DNA from: Planctomycetota bacterium
GTDB taxonomy: Bacteria; Planctomycetota; J058
Direction of reading: 5' to 3'
DNA length: 64,000 nt
Assembly: GCA_019636275.1 (NCBI GenBank)
Contig: JAHBXY010000024.1
Location: 1 to 64,000, forward strand
The notes beneath the pieces are model-generated. The model saw only the letters and a list, made by a program, of their open reading frames with translations, was not told the DNA's origin and did no database searches. Shown here in pieces: positions 49,216 to 57,277 of this stretch. How positions within the stretch are numbered: the first letter of the stretch is position 1; every line of letters begins with the position of its first letter. Made by a program: the position numbers and the translations under genes.

Positions 49216-49584
49216 ATGCTGCACGTCGACACCGGCACTCGCACCTTCATCGCGGGCGCTGACCTGGCCGAGGGCCAGCTGGTCAAGCTCTCCGGCGCCA
49301 ACACGGTGAACGTCTGCGCCGCAGGCGAGCAGCCCATCGGCGCGGTCCGCAACCCCGTGAAGTCCGGCGCGGTGGTGGCGATCTTCCTGCTCTCGAAGCA
49401 GGGGACCATCACCGTCCTGGCCGGCGGCGCGATCGTGGCCAACGCCCCGGTCATGCCGATCAACGGTGGCAAGGTCGACGACCTGGCCACGGGCAAGCCC
49501 ATCGGCGTCGCGCTCAGCGCGGGCGCCGACAACCAGCTGATCGAGGTGCTCCCGCTGGCCCTCGACGAGATCGTCGGAGGCTAA
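49216..49584 (+). CDS. capsid decoration/cement protein (DUF2190-like)
   Basis: 122 residues, beta-rich: FIAGADLAEGQLVKLSGANT, QPIGAVRNPVKSGAVVAIFL, GTITVLAGGAIVANAPVMPI, GKPIGVALSAGADNQLIEVL. This is the pattern of DUF2190 cement proteins that bind the capsid surface. Its place between the scaffold and the major capsid gene matches lambda gpD. Confidence 0.85.
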   Translation: MLHVDTGTRTFIAGADLAEGQLVKLSGANTVNVCAAGEQPIGAVRNPVKSGAVVAIFLLSKQGTITVLAGGAIVANAPVMPINGGKVDDLATGKPIGVALSAGADNQLIEVLPLALDEIVGG

Positions 49585-49587
49585 GCC

Positions 49588-50532
49588 ATGCCCGCCCCGA
49601 ACACTGCCACGTTCGAGCGCCCGGACCTGGGCGCGGCGTACGAGAGCTTCGACCACCTGAGCCTGATGAACGGCCTGGTGGGCCTGCGAGTCCTGCGGCC
49701 CTTCAAGGTCGCCGCAGCCGCCGGCAACTTCTCCGTCGTCCCGCCGACGGAGTACCACCGCGACGCCGCCGCGGTGAAGCGCGCCCCCGGCGCCGGCTAC
49801 CACCGCGACGAACTGCGCTTCGGCCAGCAGGCGTGGAACTGCGAGGAGCGCGGCGCCGAGGAGCTTCTGGACGACCGCGAGCGCGCGGCCTACGGCTACA
49901 CGGGCATCCGCTTCGACCAGATCGGCGCGGATCGCTCGGTGGCCAAGGTGCTCCGCAACCTGGAGATCGAGGTTGCTGGGCTGGTCCAGGACTCCAGCGG
50001 TCTGAGCGGTCAGGCGACCGGCGCCGGCACCGCCTGGACCACGCACGCCAGCGCGACGCCGCTCAAGAACCTGCTCGCGGCCCGGACCAGCTTCCGCAAC
50101 CTGAACGGCGTGTACCCCAACGCACTGGTCATCGAAGACCGCGCCCTGGTCGAGATGGAGCAGTGCGCGGAGTACCTCGACCGCGTGAAGTACACGCAGG
50201 GGCCGAAGGATCAGAGCGAGATGGCTGGCCTCGCGGCGCTGCTCAAGGTCGACGAGATCATCGTCGCGGCCAGCACCCGCAACACCGCGGGCCTGGGCCT
50301 GTCGCCGACCTTCGCCGGCATCTGGAACCCGGCCATCGTCTCCCTCGTGCGCGTCGCCCGCTCGGACGACCTGCGCGAGATGACCACGGGCCGGACCTTC
50401 ATGCTGGAAGACCTGGTCATCGACGAGTACCGCGACGAGTCGCGGCGCTCCGACGTTGTCCGCGCGCGGATCGACGTCCAGCCGAACCGCATCCAGCCCA
50501 GCCTCATCTGGATGGTCACCGGCTGCGTCTAG
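49588..50532 (+). CDS. major capsid protein
   Basis: 314 residues, HK97-fold type by position and layout: N-terminal arm (DLGAAYESFDHLSLMNGLVG), E-loop-like strand region (FSVVPPTEYHRDAAAVKRAP), spine helix region (VAKVLRNLEIEVAGLVQD), and P/A-domain strands (NGVYPNALVIEDRALVEMEQ, LKVDEIIVAASTRNTAGLGL, RARIDVQPNRIQPSLIWMVT). It follows the cement protein and is followed by a terminator-like hairpin, which fits its high expression. Confidence 0.85.
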   Translation: MPAPNTATFERPDLGAAYESFDHLSLMNGLVGLRVLRPFKVAAAAGNFSVVPPTEYHRDAAAVKRAPGAGYHRDELRFGQQAWNCEERGAEELLDDRERAAYGYTGIRFDQIGADRSVAKVLRNLEIEVAGLVQDSSGLSGQATGAGTAWTTHASATPLKNLLAARTSFRNLNGVYPNALVIEDRALVEMEQCAEYLDRVKYTQGPKDQSEMAGLAALLKVDEIIVAASTRNTAGLGLSPTFAGIWNPAIVSLVRVARSDDLREMTTGRTFMLEDLVIDEYRDESRRSDVVRARIDVQPNRIQPSLIWMVTGCV

Positions 50533-50550
50533 TCCTAGTCCTCCTGCGAG

Positions 50551-50586
50551 TCCCGGGGCGGGTTCGTCTCCTGGCCCGCTCCGGGG
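50551..50586 (+). terminator. hairpin after major capsid gene
   Basis: CCGGGGCGGG (50553-50562) pairs with CCCGCTCCGG (50575-50584) with one G-T pair, extendable at the base. The loop is 12 bases; GGCTCCTTTCTCC follows. The weak T-tract suggests partial termination that lowers expression of the genes behind the capsid gene. Confidence 0.5.
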
Positions 50587-50607
50587 CTCCTTTCTCCACG
50601 AGCGACC

Positions 50608-50925
50608 GTGAACCGTTTCGACCTCTTGGCTCAGCGTGGTGTCGACGCCGTGACCCGAGTCATGGGTCATGCGGCGGTCTACACCCACGCGGACACCGGG
50701 GCGACCGAGGCGGTCACGATCCTGGCCGACGAGTTCATCGGCGCGATCGACGACACGCGGCGCGCCGTCTTCGTCCTCCCGTACGGCGCTGTCACCCCAG
50801 AGCCGAAGCGCGGCGACTACTTCGTCCTCAGCGGGGAGACCGACCGCTGGTACCTCGTGAACCTTCGCAACTCGCTCTCGGGTGACTGGGAGCTTCGTTG
50901 TGAGGGCCGCCTGGAGCGCCTGTAA
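50608..50925 (+). CDS. head-tail connector-like protein
   Basis: 105 residues from GTG 50608. A small beta-rich protein (AVYTHADTGATEAVTILADE, YFVLSGETDRWYLVNLRN, LSGDWELRCEGRL) of the size and position of gpFII-like head-tail joining or stopper proteins. The family assignment rests mainly on context. Confidence 0.55.
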   Translation: MNRFDLLAQRGVDAVTRVMGHAAVYTHADTGATEAVTILADEFIGAIDDTRRAVFVLPYGAVTPEPKRGDYFVLSGETDRWYLVNLRNSLSGDWELRCEGRLERL

Positions 50926-52259
50926 TGAGCGGCCCGAGCCCCACCTTCGCCTCGATCTGGGAGCAGGCCGGCAAGGCGCTGCACCCGCTCGACGCCCTCC
51001 AGCGCTTCGGCAGCCAGAACGACGTCAACTGGGCCGACCTCGAAGCCGCGCTCACCAGCGGCCTGGACGGCGTCTACACGCCCGACCTTCTGAACGTCGT
51101 CAGGACCGCTCGCCGGCAGGTCGCGGCGCCGCTCTCCGCGCAGACGCTCCGCGCCGCCTGGCGGCCCGTCCTCCAGGAGATCTGCCGTGCTGCCGGTCTC
51201 CAAGAACTGAGCGGCGGCCAAGACCTCGCCATGCTCCGGGCCGTCCGTCAGTTCATGGTGGACGAGGCCGAGACGATCAAGCGCAGGGCGCTGACCTTCG
51301 ACACCCCGGCAGCCGGCAGCAATACGGGCAACGGCGCCATCTACAGGGTCACCGTCGACAAGGACGGCCACCCGCTCCCGACCGGCCCCGAGGCCAAGCT
51401 CGCCAGGATCACCAAGGACGCCCAGAGCGAGGCCCGCAAGCACGCAGAGGTCTTCACCTTCACCGGCGCCCCGGAGGGCCAGGACAACCTCGCCTGGGAG
51501 GGCTCGGGCTTCTCCACCGAGATCGAGACCGCGCACCCGCTCTCCAGCCGCCTCGTCCGTAACCCGTCGTTCGACACCAACGGCGCCACGGCCGACGACA
51601 GCACGCCCTCGAGCGCGACCGCCATCAACAGCTGGACCCTCGGCGACCCCGCGCACTTCAAGCTGCGCAGCGCCGCTGGCTACGCCTACGCGAGCTATCC
51701 CGGCGCGCCACAGACGCTCTGGGGGCTGGAGTTCGTGGGTAGCGGCACGATCAGCCAGGTCGTGACCCGCGAGAACCCCGCCGCCGCCTTCCGCACGGAT
51801 CGGCCCTACTTCGTCGGCATCCGCTACAGGCGCAAGGCAAACGCGACCGGCACGCTCCACCTCGACCTGGGCGCCAGCACGGCCAGCGTCGATCTCTCGA
51901 CCGCCCCCAACGACCAGTGGGCGATCCTGTTCATCCCGCTGGACGCGGCGGCCTACTTCCAGCAGTTCAACGAGACGGACCTGGCGGTCAAGGTGCGGGT
52001 CACGAGCCTGGCGACGGGCACCGTGGTCGTTGACCACCTCGTGGCCGTCGAGATGGAGAACGTCGACGGCACGTTCTATCTCCCCGTCGGCGGCGATACG
52101 GCCTTCCTCGCGGGCGACAGCTTCGCGTGGGAGGACACGGAGACGGGCCGCGCCGTCTTCGCCACGCTCCTGTGGCTCGCCTACGGCGCAGACGGCTGGC
52201 TCCCCAGCGCGGCCGGCGACGCCGAGACGGTCCCGGACCCCGTAGACCCGGAGCCGTGA
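50925..52259 (+). CDS. phage structural protein with carbohydrate-binding-like jelly roll
   Basis: 444 residues. Residues ~1-110 are helical (NWADLEAALTSGLDGVYTPD, RQVAAPLSAQTLRAAWRPVL). From ~200 to ~385 the sequence looks like a CBM-type jelly roll (LVRNPSFDTNGATADDSTPS, INSWTLGDPAHFKLRSAAGY, YFVGIRYRRKANATGTLHLD, VVDHLVAVEMENVDGTFYLP). Such modules on virions bind cell-surface sugars. It sits among connector genes, where such a fold is unexpected. Confidence 0.6.
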   Translation: MSGPSPTFASIWEQAGKALHPLDALQRFGSQNDVNWADLEAALTSGLDGVYTPDLLNVVRTARRQVAAPLSAQTLRAAWRPVLQEICRAAGLQELSGGQDLAMLRAVRQFMVDEAETIKRRALTFDTPAAGSNTGNGAIYRVTVDKDGHPLPTGPEAKLARITKDAQSEARKHAEVFTFTGAPEGQDNLAWEGSGFSTEIETAHPLSSRLVRNPSFDTNGATADDSTPSSATAINSWTLGDPAHFKLRSAAGYAYASYPGAPQTLWGLEFVGSGTISQVVTRENPAAAFRTDRPYFVGIRYRRKANATGTLHLDLGASTASVDLSTAPNDQWAILFIPLDAAAYFQQFNETDLAVKVRVTSLATGTVVVDHLVAVEMENVDGTFYLPVGGDTAFLAGDSFAWEDTETGRAVFATLLWLAYGADGWLPSAAGDAETVPDPVDPEP

Positions 52260-52262
52260 CCC

Positions 52263-52805
52263 ATGGCGGCCCCGAACGTCAACGCGAGCTATCTCGTCAG
52301 CGGCAGGCTGGCGCGCGGGGTCACTGACCTCAGCGCCGCCTTTCCCCACGGTGGCACCGAGCTTGGCCTGGTCGGCTCGGCGCGCCTGGTCTGGGCGCAG
52401 CAGTACGTTCCGCTCGTCGCCGAGGAGACGAACGCCCCCGCCGCCGTCCTCTTCGTCGGCGGCCAGGTCTCGTTCGGCTGCTTCATGGAGTCCTGGGACC
52501 CGGACGCCCTGGCTGCCTTCCCGTCTACGACGCTGAGCAGCGGCGACCGGCGCATCGACATCCCCGGCTCGACTCTGCCGGGAACCGTCGTCACGCCCTG
52601 GACCAATCTCCTGTTCAGCCCGAACAACCCAGAGCATCCCGCCCTTCTCCTCTTCCGCGCCGTGCCCATGGTGGAGACGGCCCAGGAGATCAACCTCAGC
52701 GCCTACCGCCCGCTCTCCGTCTCGCTCGCCTTCCTCGGGCTGCCGGACGACACGGACCGGGTGGCGCAGTTCGGGCGGCGCGCCCTGCTGGGGCCGCTCG
52801 CATGA
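52263..52805 (+). CDS. phage structural protein, possible tail tube or connector
   Basis: 180 residues, beta-rich (NASYLVSGRLARGVTDLSAA, LGLVGSARLVWAQQYVPLVA, PAAVLFVGGQVSFGCFMESW, SVSLAFLGLPDDTDRVAQFG). Size and position after the connector genes fit a tail-tube or terminator protein. No family signature is certain. Confidence 0.5.
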   Translation: MAAPNVNASYLVSGRLARGVTDLSAAFPHGGTELGLVGSARLVWAQQYVPLVAEETNAPAAVLFVGGQVSFGCFMESWDPDALAAFPSTTLSSGDRRIDIPGSTLPGTVVTPWTNLLFSPNNPEHPALLLFRAVPMVETAQEINLSAYRPLSVSLAFLGLPDDTDRVAQFGRRALLGPLA

Positions 52806-53146
52806 TCGCCGCCATGCTGGGCGCGGAACTGCCCGAGGACCAGGACCAGGCGCTCGCCGTCCTCCTGGACGCGGCCACGCACTTCCTCATGGGCGGCGGC
52901 GTGCTCTCCCTCCAGGACTGGGCCGCCATGGACACCCGGGACCGCGCCGTCTTCGTGCGCGCAGGCAGGAAGGTCCGCGCCTGGCAAGCGGCTCAGACCG
53001 GCCTCGCAGCCCAGGGCCATCTACACGCGCTCAAGGTCATGGCGGACGTCGACGGCGGCCAGGCGCATGACGACGCCGTCATGACGGCCGCGCTCGCCCG
53101 CGCCCTCCAGAAGCCAACCGAGGTGGTCCATGGCCGCCCGGTTTGA
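52802..53146 (+). CDS. phage hypothetical protein, possible tail assembly chaperone
   Basis: 114 residues, helical (QALAVLLDAATHFLMGGGVL, AGRKVRAWQAAQTGLAAQGH, HDDAVMTAALARALQKPTEV). ATGA overlap with the previous gene and a 17-bp overlap with the next in another frame. The position between putative tube and tape-measure genes is where tail assembly chaperones lie. No slippery frameshift sequence was identified. Confidence 0.45.
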   Translation: MIAAMLGAELPEDQDQALAVLLDAATHFLMGGGVLSLQDWAAMDTRDRAVFVRAGRKVRAWQAAQTGLAAQGHLHALKVMADVDGGQAHDDAVMTAALARALQKPTEVVHGRPV

Positions 53147-53807
53147 AGACCTCAACTCCCAGCTGGAGGAGACGGTCAGGCATCTGGACGAGCTTGGGCG
53201 CTCGTCCGAGCGGCAGGCCCGCACGTCGAAGGATCTTGAGCAGGTCCAGAAGCGGCAGAAGGAAGAGGCGCAGGGCAGCGCCCTCGCCAGCGTCCTGGGA
53301 GGGGCCGGCACCCTCGCAGGCTCCGCGATCCGCGCTGGTGGAGTCGAGGCAGCCTCGGCGTTCGGAGCCACCGGCGACCTCGGAGTCGCGGGTAGCGCCG
53401 CCTTCGGCTCCATGGCGTTCAAGGCCATCGACTCCATCCGTTCCTTCAACGCGAACATCCCGTTCGTCGGCGACGTGAACGTCGGCAACATGGCCGTCGA
53501 AGCGTCCGGCCTGGGCAGCGCCCAGCGCTCGCTCCTCGGCGCCCAGGGCCAGGCTGAGAGCGCTCTCCTCGGCATGGCTCGCTACGGCGTCGAGGTCAGC
53601 GACGAAGCGCTACACAGCGTCGTGGATGAGGCTTACGAGCAGAATCAGCGGGTCGAGCGCATGCGCGGGAGGATCGCCGGAAGCCTGGGCGACCTCATGG
53701 TCGAGCGCGGCGCCGACACCGCAGCGGAGGAACTGGCGAAGCTGCCCGACCTGGTCGAGAGGATCCTGGACGAGATCAAGAAGGGCTTCGCGGGGGGCGG
53801 CAGCTAG
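53130..53807 (+). CDS. short tape-measure-like protein
   Basis: 225 residues. An N-terminal coiled coil (RFEDLNSQLEETVRHLDELG, KDLEQVQKRQKEEAQGSALA) is followed by a Gly/Ala-rich hydrophobic region (GGAGTLAGSAIRAGGVEAAS, GVAGSAAFGSMAFKAI) and more helices (DLVERILDEIKKGFAGG). This is the composition of tape-measure proteins, but only a quarter to a third of the usual siphovirus length. If it sets tail length, the tail would be extremely short. Confidence 0.45.
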   Translation: MAARFEDLNSQLEETVRHLDELGRSSERQARTSKDLEQVQKRQKEEAQGSALASVLGGAGTLAGSAIRAGGVEAASAFGATGDLGVAGSAAFGSMAFKAIDSIRSFNANIPFVGDVNVGNMAVEASGLGSAQRSLLGAQGQAESALLGMARYGVEVSDEALHSVVDEAYEQNQRVERMRGRIAGSLGDLMVERGADTAAEELAKLPDLVERILDEIKKGFAGGGS

Positions 53808-55175
53808 ATGCCCCGCCTGCTCGCCATCACCTACGGCGCGGTCACCGTCGGCAACGGCGGCAACGCGTCCGCCTACCTCGTTGACAAGTACCGCTTCGCG
53901 TCCTCCTACGTCGAAGCGCGCATCGACTTCGAGGTGGTCGTCAGCCACGCGACCCGCGCCACGTTCCTGGCCGCCGAGGCCGCCCTGGTGGCCGAGTACC
54001 GGAAGCCGGACCAGGCTGTCTCGCTCGTCCTGGGCGCCTCGACGCGCCACGCCTACAACCCGGCTGACGGGACCAACACCGCCCTGCGGACGTCGGCCAG
54101 CTGCCGCAAGCTGGGCCGCGACGACGACACGGCGAACTCCGCCCGCTACGAGTGCTCGATCATCTGCGCCCTCCCCGCTGACCTCAGCGGTCGAGCCGGG
54201 AGGCGGGAAGCCTCGATCTCCTACCAGCGCGGCCCGAGCGGCAGAGGGTCGGCGGCCTTCGCTGGCGTCTACACGGCCCTGACGGCCAACAGCGCCCGCG
54301 CCCAGTACGAGAGTGCGGCCACCACCTGGATTGCAGGCGCCCTCGCCACGCTGGACGGAGCCTGGAAGCTCGCGGCCGAGCAGTACGACTTCGACGACCT
54401 GAACAAGATCCTGCGCTTTAGCCGCGTCTACGAAGACGAGATGCTGGAGAGCTACGGCCTGGACACCAGCGCCCTGCGCAACCAGCGCATGGCCGTCCGG
54501 CGCTCCAACCCCTCGGCCAACTTCGCGCCCGGCTTCGACACGCGACCGATCGCGTTCGCGTTCGTCGACTACTCCACCAACGTCGACCGCGCCGTGAGCA
54601 CGAACCTGCCCGAGGTCTACGCGACCACGGTGCGCCCGTTGATCCTCACGCACGTCTCGCAGATCGTCGGCGGCAGCCTGGTCATCCAGCGAGAGGAGCC
54701 AGGCTACGACCCGGCGGACAACCGCATCTCCGTCTCGATGGCCCTCCAGATCGACAGCGGGGCGCAGTTCATCTCGTCGCGCCTCGAAGTGTCGGACACG
54801 ATCGACCCCGGCCTTGTCTTCCTCCCGGTCTGGAGCGGCGACCCCTTCGACCGAGACGAGCACCACGCCCCGATCACCCAGGTCCGGCGCTACAGGCGCA
54901 CGACCACGGGTCGCCCCGGTATGGCGCTCTCCGACAAGGGCATCAACCCGCCCCAGGGCTACCGCGAGGTCGGGCGCTCCCTCACCCGCTCGCCATTCAG
55001 GCTCGGCACGCCAGGCGGCGGGAGCATCGAGCTTGAGGGCGTCACGCTGGAGATCGCCTTCATCAAGGTCAACACCCCAGGCAGGAGCAGGCAGAGCGGC
55101 GGCCTGAGCTTCATTCCCGCCATGCCCTCGTTCGGTGGCGGCGCCGGAAGCAACCCCTTCCCGGTGGCGATCTGA
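53808..55175 (+). CDS. phage tail-associated protein
   Basis: 455 residues starting directly after the previous stop. Beta-rich at both ends (GAVTVGNGGNASAYLVDKYR, ARIDFEVVVSHATRATFLAA, RISVSMALQIDSGAQFISSR, SIELEGVTLEIAFIKVNTPG). Position suggests a distal-tail or baseplate component. No signature was recognised. Confidence 0.5.
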   Translation: MPRLLAITYGAVTVGNGGNASAYLVDKYRFASSYVEARIDFEVVVSHATRATFLAAEAALVAEYRKPDQAVSLVLGASTRHAYNPADGTNTALRTSASCRKLGRDDDTANSARYECSIICALPADLSGRAGRREASISYQRGPSGRGSAAFAGVYTALTANSARAQYESAATTWIAGALATLDGAWKLAAEQYDFDDLNKILRFSRVYEDEMLESYGLDTSALRNQRMAVRRSNPSANFAPGFDTRPIAFAFVDYSTNVDRAVSTNLPEVYATTVRPLILTHVSQIVGGSLVIQREEPGYDPADNRISVSMALQIDSGAQFISSRLEVSDTIDPGLVFLPVWSGDPFDRDEHHAPITQVRRYRRTTTGRPGMALSDKGINPPQGYREVGRSLTRSPFRLGTPGGGSIELEGVTLEIAFIKVNTPGRSRQSGGLSFIPAMPSFGGGAGSNPFPVAI

Positions 55176-57277
55176 TGGCTCCGCCGATCGTCAAGCTGGG
55201 CGGCCTCATCCTCGGCGGAAGCAAGTCCTACGAGTGGCCGATCCTGGCCGGCGTCTCGCCAGGCGAGTCCATGCTGGTCGTGAGCAAGCAGCGCACGCCA
55301 GGGCTCAAGCAGCTGCTCGGCAAGCCGCAGGCGCTCACGATCGAGGGGCCGCGCAACACCCTCACGGTCCAGCGGGTCTACCCCACCGAGGTCTTCCCGC
55401 GCGACAAGTTCACGGACAGCGTCAAGGTCCAGGATCTTCGCTGGACGTGGCCGCGCGAGTGGATCAAGTGGGAGTACAACGTCCGGCGATCCTCCGCTGA
55501 TCGCCTGATCCTCAACGACGGCGGCCCGCTGGAACTGGCCGCCTTCGACGTCGACATCAAGTACGCGAAGTGGTCGCTCTATCCGCCCGAGAACGGGACC
55601 ACGCCCTGGACGGCTGAGCAGATCCTTCGGCACGTGCTCGGCCTGCTCGGCGTCACGCTCAAGATCCGAGACGGCGACACGCTGCCTGCCGTCGAGGTCG
55701 TAGACCTGGAACTGGACGACACCGGCGAGGCAGCCGTTGAGCGCGTCCTACAACACCTGCCCGGTGTCGACATCTACGTGAACCTCGCGGGCGAGGTCGT
55801 GGCCTACGACACCGCCAAGCGGCTACACGGACCGACAGCCGACCGCGCTGACAGTTCGATCCTCGTCCTGGAGCGGGAGAGCGCCAAGCGTCCGCTGGTC
55901 AGCGGCCCCCACGCCGAGGTCATCGACCGAACGGCCGTCCGCCCGCGCTCGATCTTCGTCCACTTCACGCCGGAGGTAGAGGTCCGCTTCGACTTCACGC
56001 CCGACCTCCAGCGCGATCAGCCGAGCCTGCGCAACGTCGTCGCCATCCCTGACATCACCCTGCCAGTCACCGTCGTGGGCAGCGACGGCCGGGAGCGTAG
56101 CGCTCGCCTCGCCCGCGGCTCGCTCGCAGAGATCGGCCGAGTCCTGAGCGCCTGGGGAGCGTTCGGCAGGCCGCTCAGCGGCAAGGGCACGCCCGAGGCG
56201 CTGTCGGTGGCCAGCATCCCGCGTCACTACATGGCGCACGTCGGCGGCGGGATCGAACACGTCTGGGGTCACGACGTGAACGGTCTGGCCAACCCGCTCT
56301 GGCTCGCTCGCGTGCGATCCGTCCTGGAGCACTGGCGCCGGACCATGGAGATCGACCGCCAGTTCATGGATCGGCTGGAGACCATCAAGGCCCAACGCGT
56401 CTCGATCCTGAACGTGGAGACCGCGCGCCGCGCGCCGGCCGAGGTCTTCTGCGACTACATCCGCCGGCCGTCCTACTGGGGCCTCAAGACCAGGAACATG
56501 GCCGACGGCAAGATCGGCTGGGCCGTGCGCGGGTATCACGAAGCGCTTCGCTTCGCCCAGGTCGCGCCGATCCACGTCCAGATCCTCGACGGCCAGGCAG
56601 GACTCTTCCGGCTCATGCCGATGGCCGACCCGCTCGGCCTCTTCTCCAACCTCGTCCTCGGCTACCCGACGCCAGACAGCCCGATCCCGACCACCGACCC
56701 GGGCGAGGCCAACCGCCACGGGGTCGAGGCCAACGCCAACTGGGACGCGCTCAAGCTGGAGGACACGTGGCGCATGGCCACGATCCTGACCGTCATCCCT
56801 GCACCCACCAGCGCCGCACGCTTCCACACCGTCGAGGTCACCGCCACGCAGGCAGGCGAGACCTTCGCCAACGGCCCGCCGATCCATACGCGAGTCTTCC
56901 CTGCGGTCATGACCGCGCGCTACGCCTGGGCCGACGCCTTCAAGGCCGAGATCATCGGGGCGATCAAGGGCCAGAACGCCTACCCACCGGAGCAGCTGGT
57001 CAACGGCGAACTGGTCAGAGACGTGGCGGAGGCCGTCGCTCGCCGGATCTATGCCGGCTTCGTCGACCGCCCCGTCGGCGGCCTGGACGTGGACCTGGAC
57101 CCTGGCATGGAGCCGGTCGGCGCCCTCTCGTCGGTCCGCCACGTCATGGCCAACGGCGTCACGGTGACGCAGGCCAGGTTCAGCGGGGCGCGCCGTCCAA
57201 CTGACATCTGGCGCTTCATGAACTCGTCTACCCGCCGGGTGATCATGCGCACGCTCAACGAGGACGGTGGGGCATGA
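55175..57277 (+). CDS. baseplate hub-like tail protein
   Basis: 700 residues. An N-terminal beta domain (VKLGGLILGGSKSYEWPILA, ALTIEGPRNTLTVQRVYPTE) is followed by features of gp27/hub-type proteins: EQILRHVLGLLGVTLKI and VERVLQHLPGVDIYVNLAGE, which resemble hub helices and barrels. The C-terminal part is mixed (FKAEIIGAIKGQNAYPPEQL). It probably forms the tail tip on which fibres assemble. Assignment by layout and partial resemblance only. Confidence 0.55.
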   Translation: MAPPIVKLGGLILGGSKSYEWPILAGVSPGESMLVVSKQRTPGLKQLLGKPQALTIEGPRNTLTVQRVYPTEVFPRDKFTDSVKVQDLRWTWPREWIKWEYNVRRSSADRLILNDGGPLELAAFDVDIKYAKWSLYPPENGTTPWTAEQILRHVLGLLGVTLKIRDGDTLPAVEVVDLELDDTGEAAVERVLQHLPGVDIYVNLAGEVVAYDTAKRLHGPTADRADSSILVLERESAKRPLVSGPHAEVIDRTAVRPRSIFVHFTPEVEVRFDFTPDLQRDQPSLRNVVAIPDITLPVTVVGSDGRERSARLARGSLAEIGRVLSAWGAFGRPLSGKGTPEALSVASIPRHYMAHVGGGIEHVWGHDVNGLANPLWLARVRSVLEHWRRTMEIDRQFMDRLETIKAQRVSILNVETARRAPAEVFCDYIRRPSYWGLKTRNMADGKIGWAVRGYHEALRFAQVAPIHVQILDGQAGLFRLMPMADPLGLFSNLVLGYPTPDSPIPTTDPGEANRHGVEANANWDALKLEDTWRMATILTVIPAPTSAARFHTVEVTATQAGETFANGPPIHTRVFPAVMTARYAWADAFKAEIIGAIKGQNAYPPEQLVNGELVRDVAEAVARRIYAGFVDRPVGGLDVDLDPGMEPVGALSSVRHVMANGVTVTQARFSGARRPTDIWRFMNSSTRRVIMRTLNEDGGA

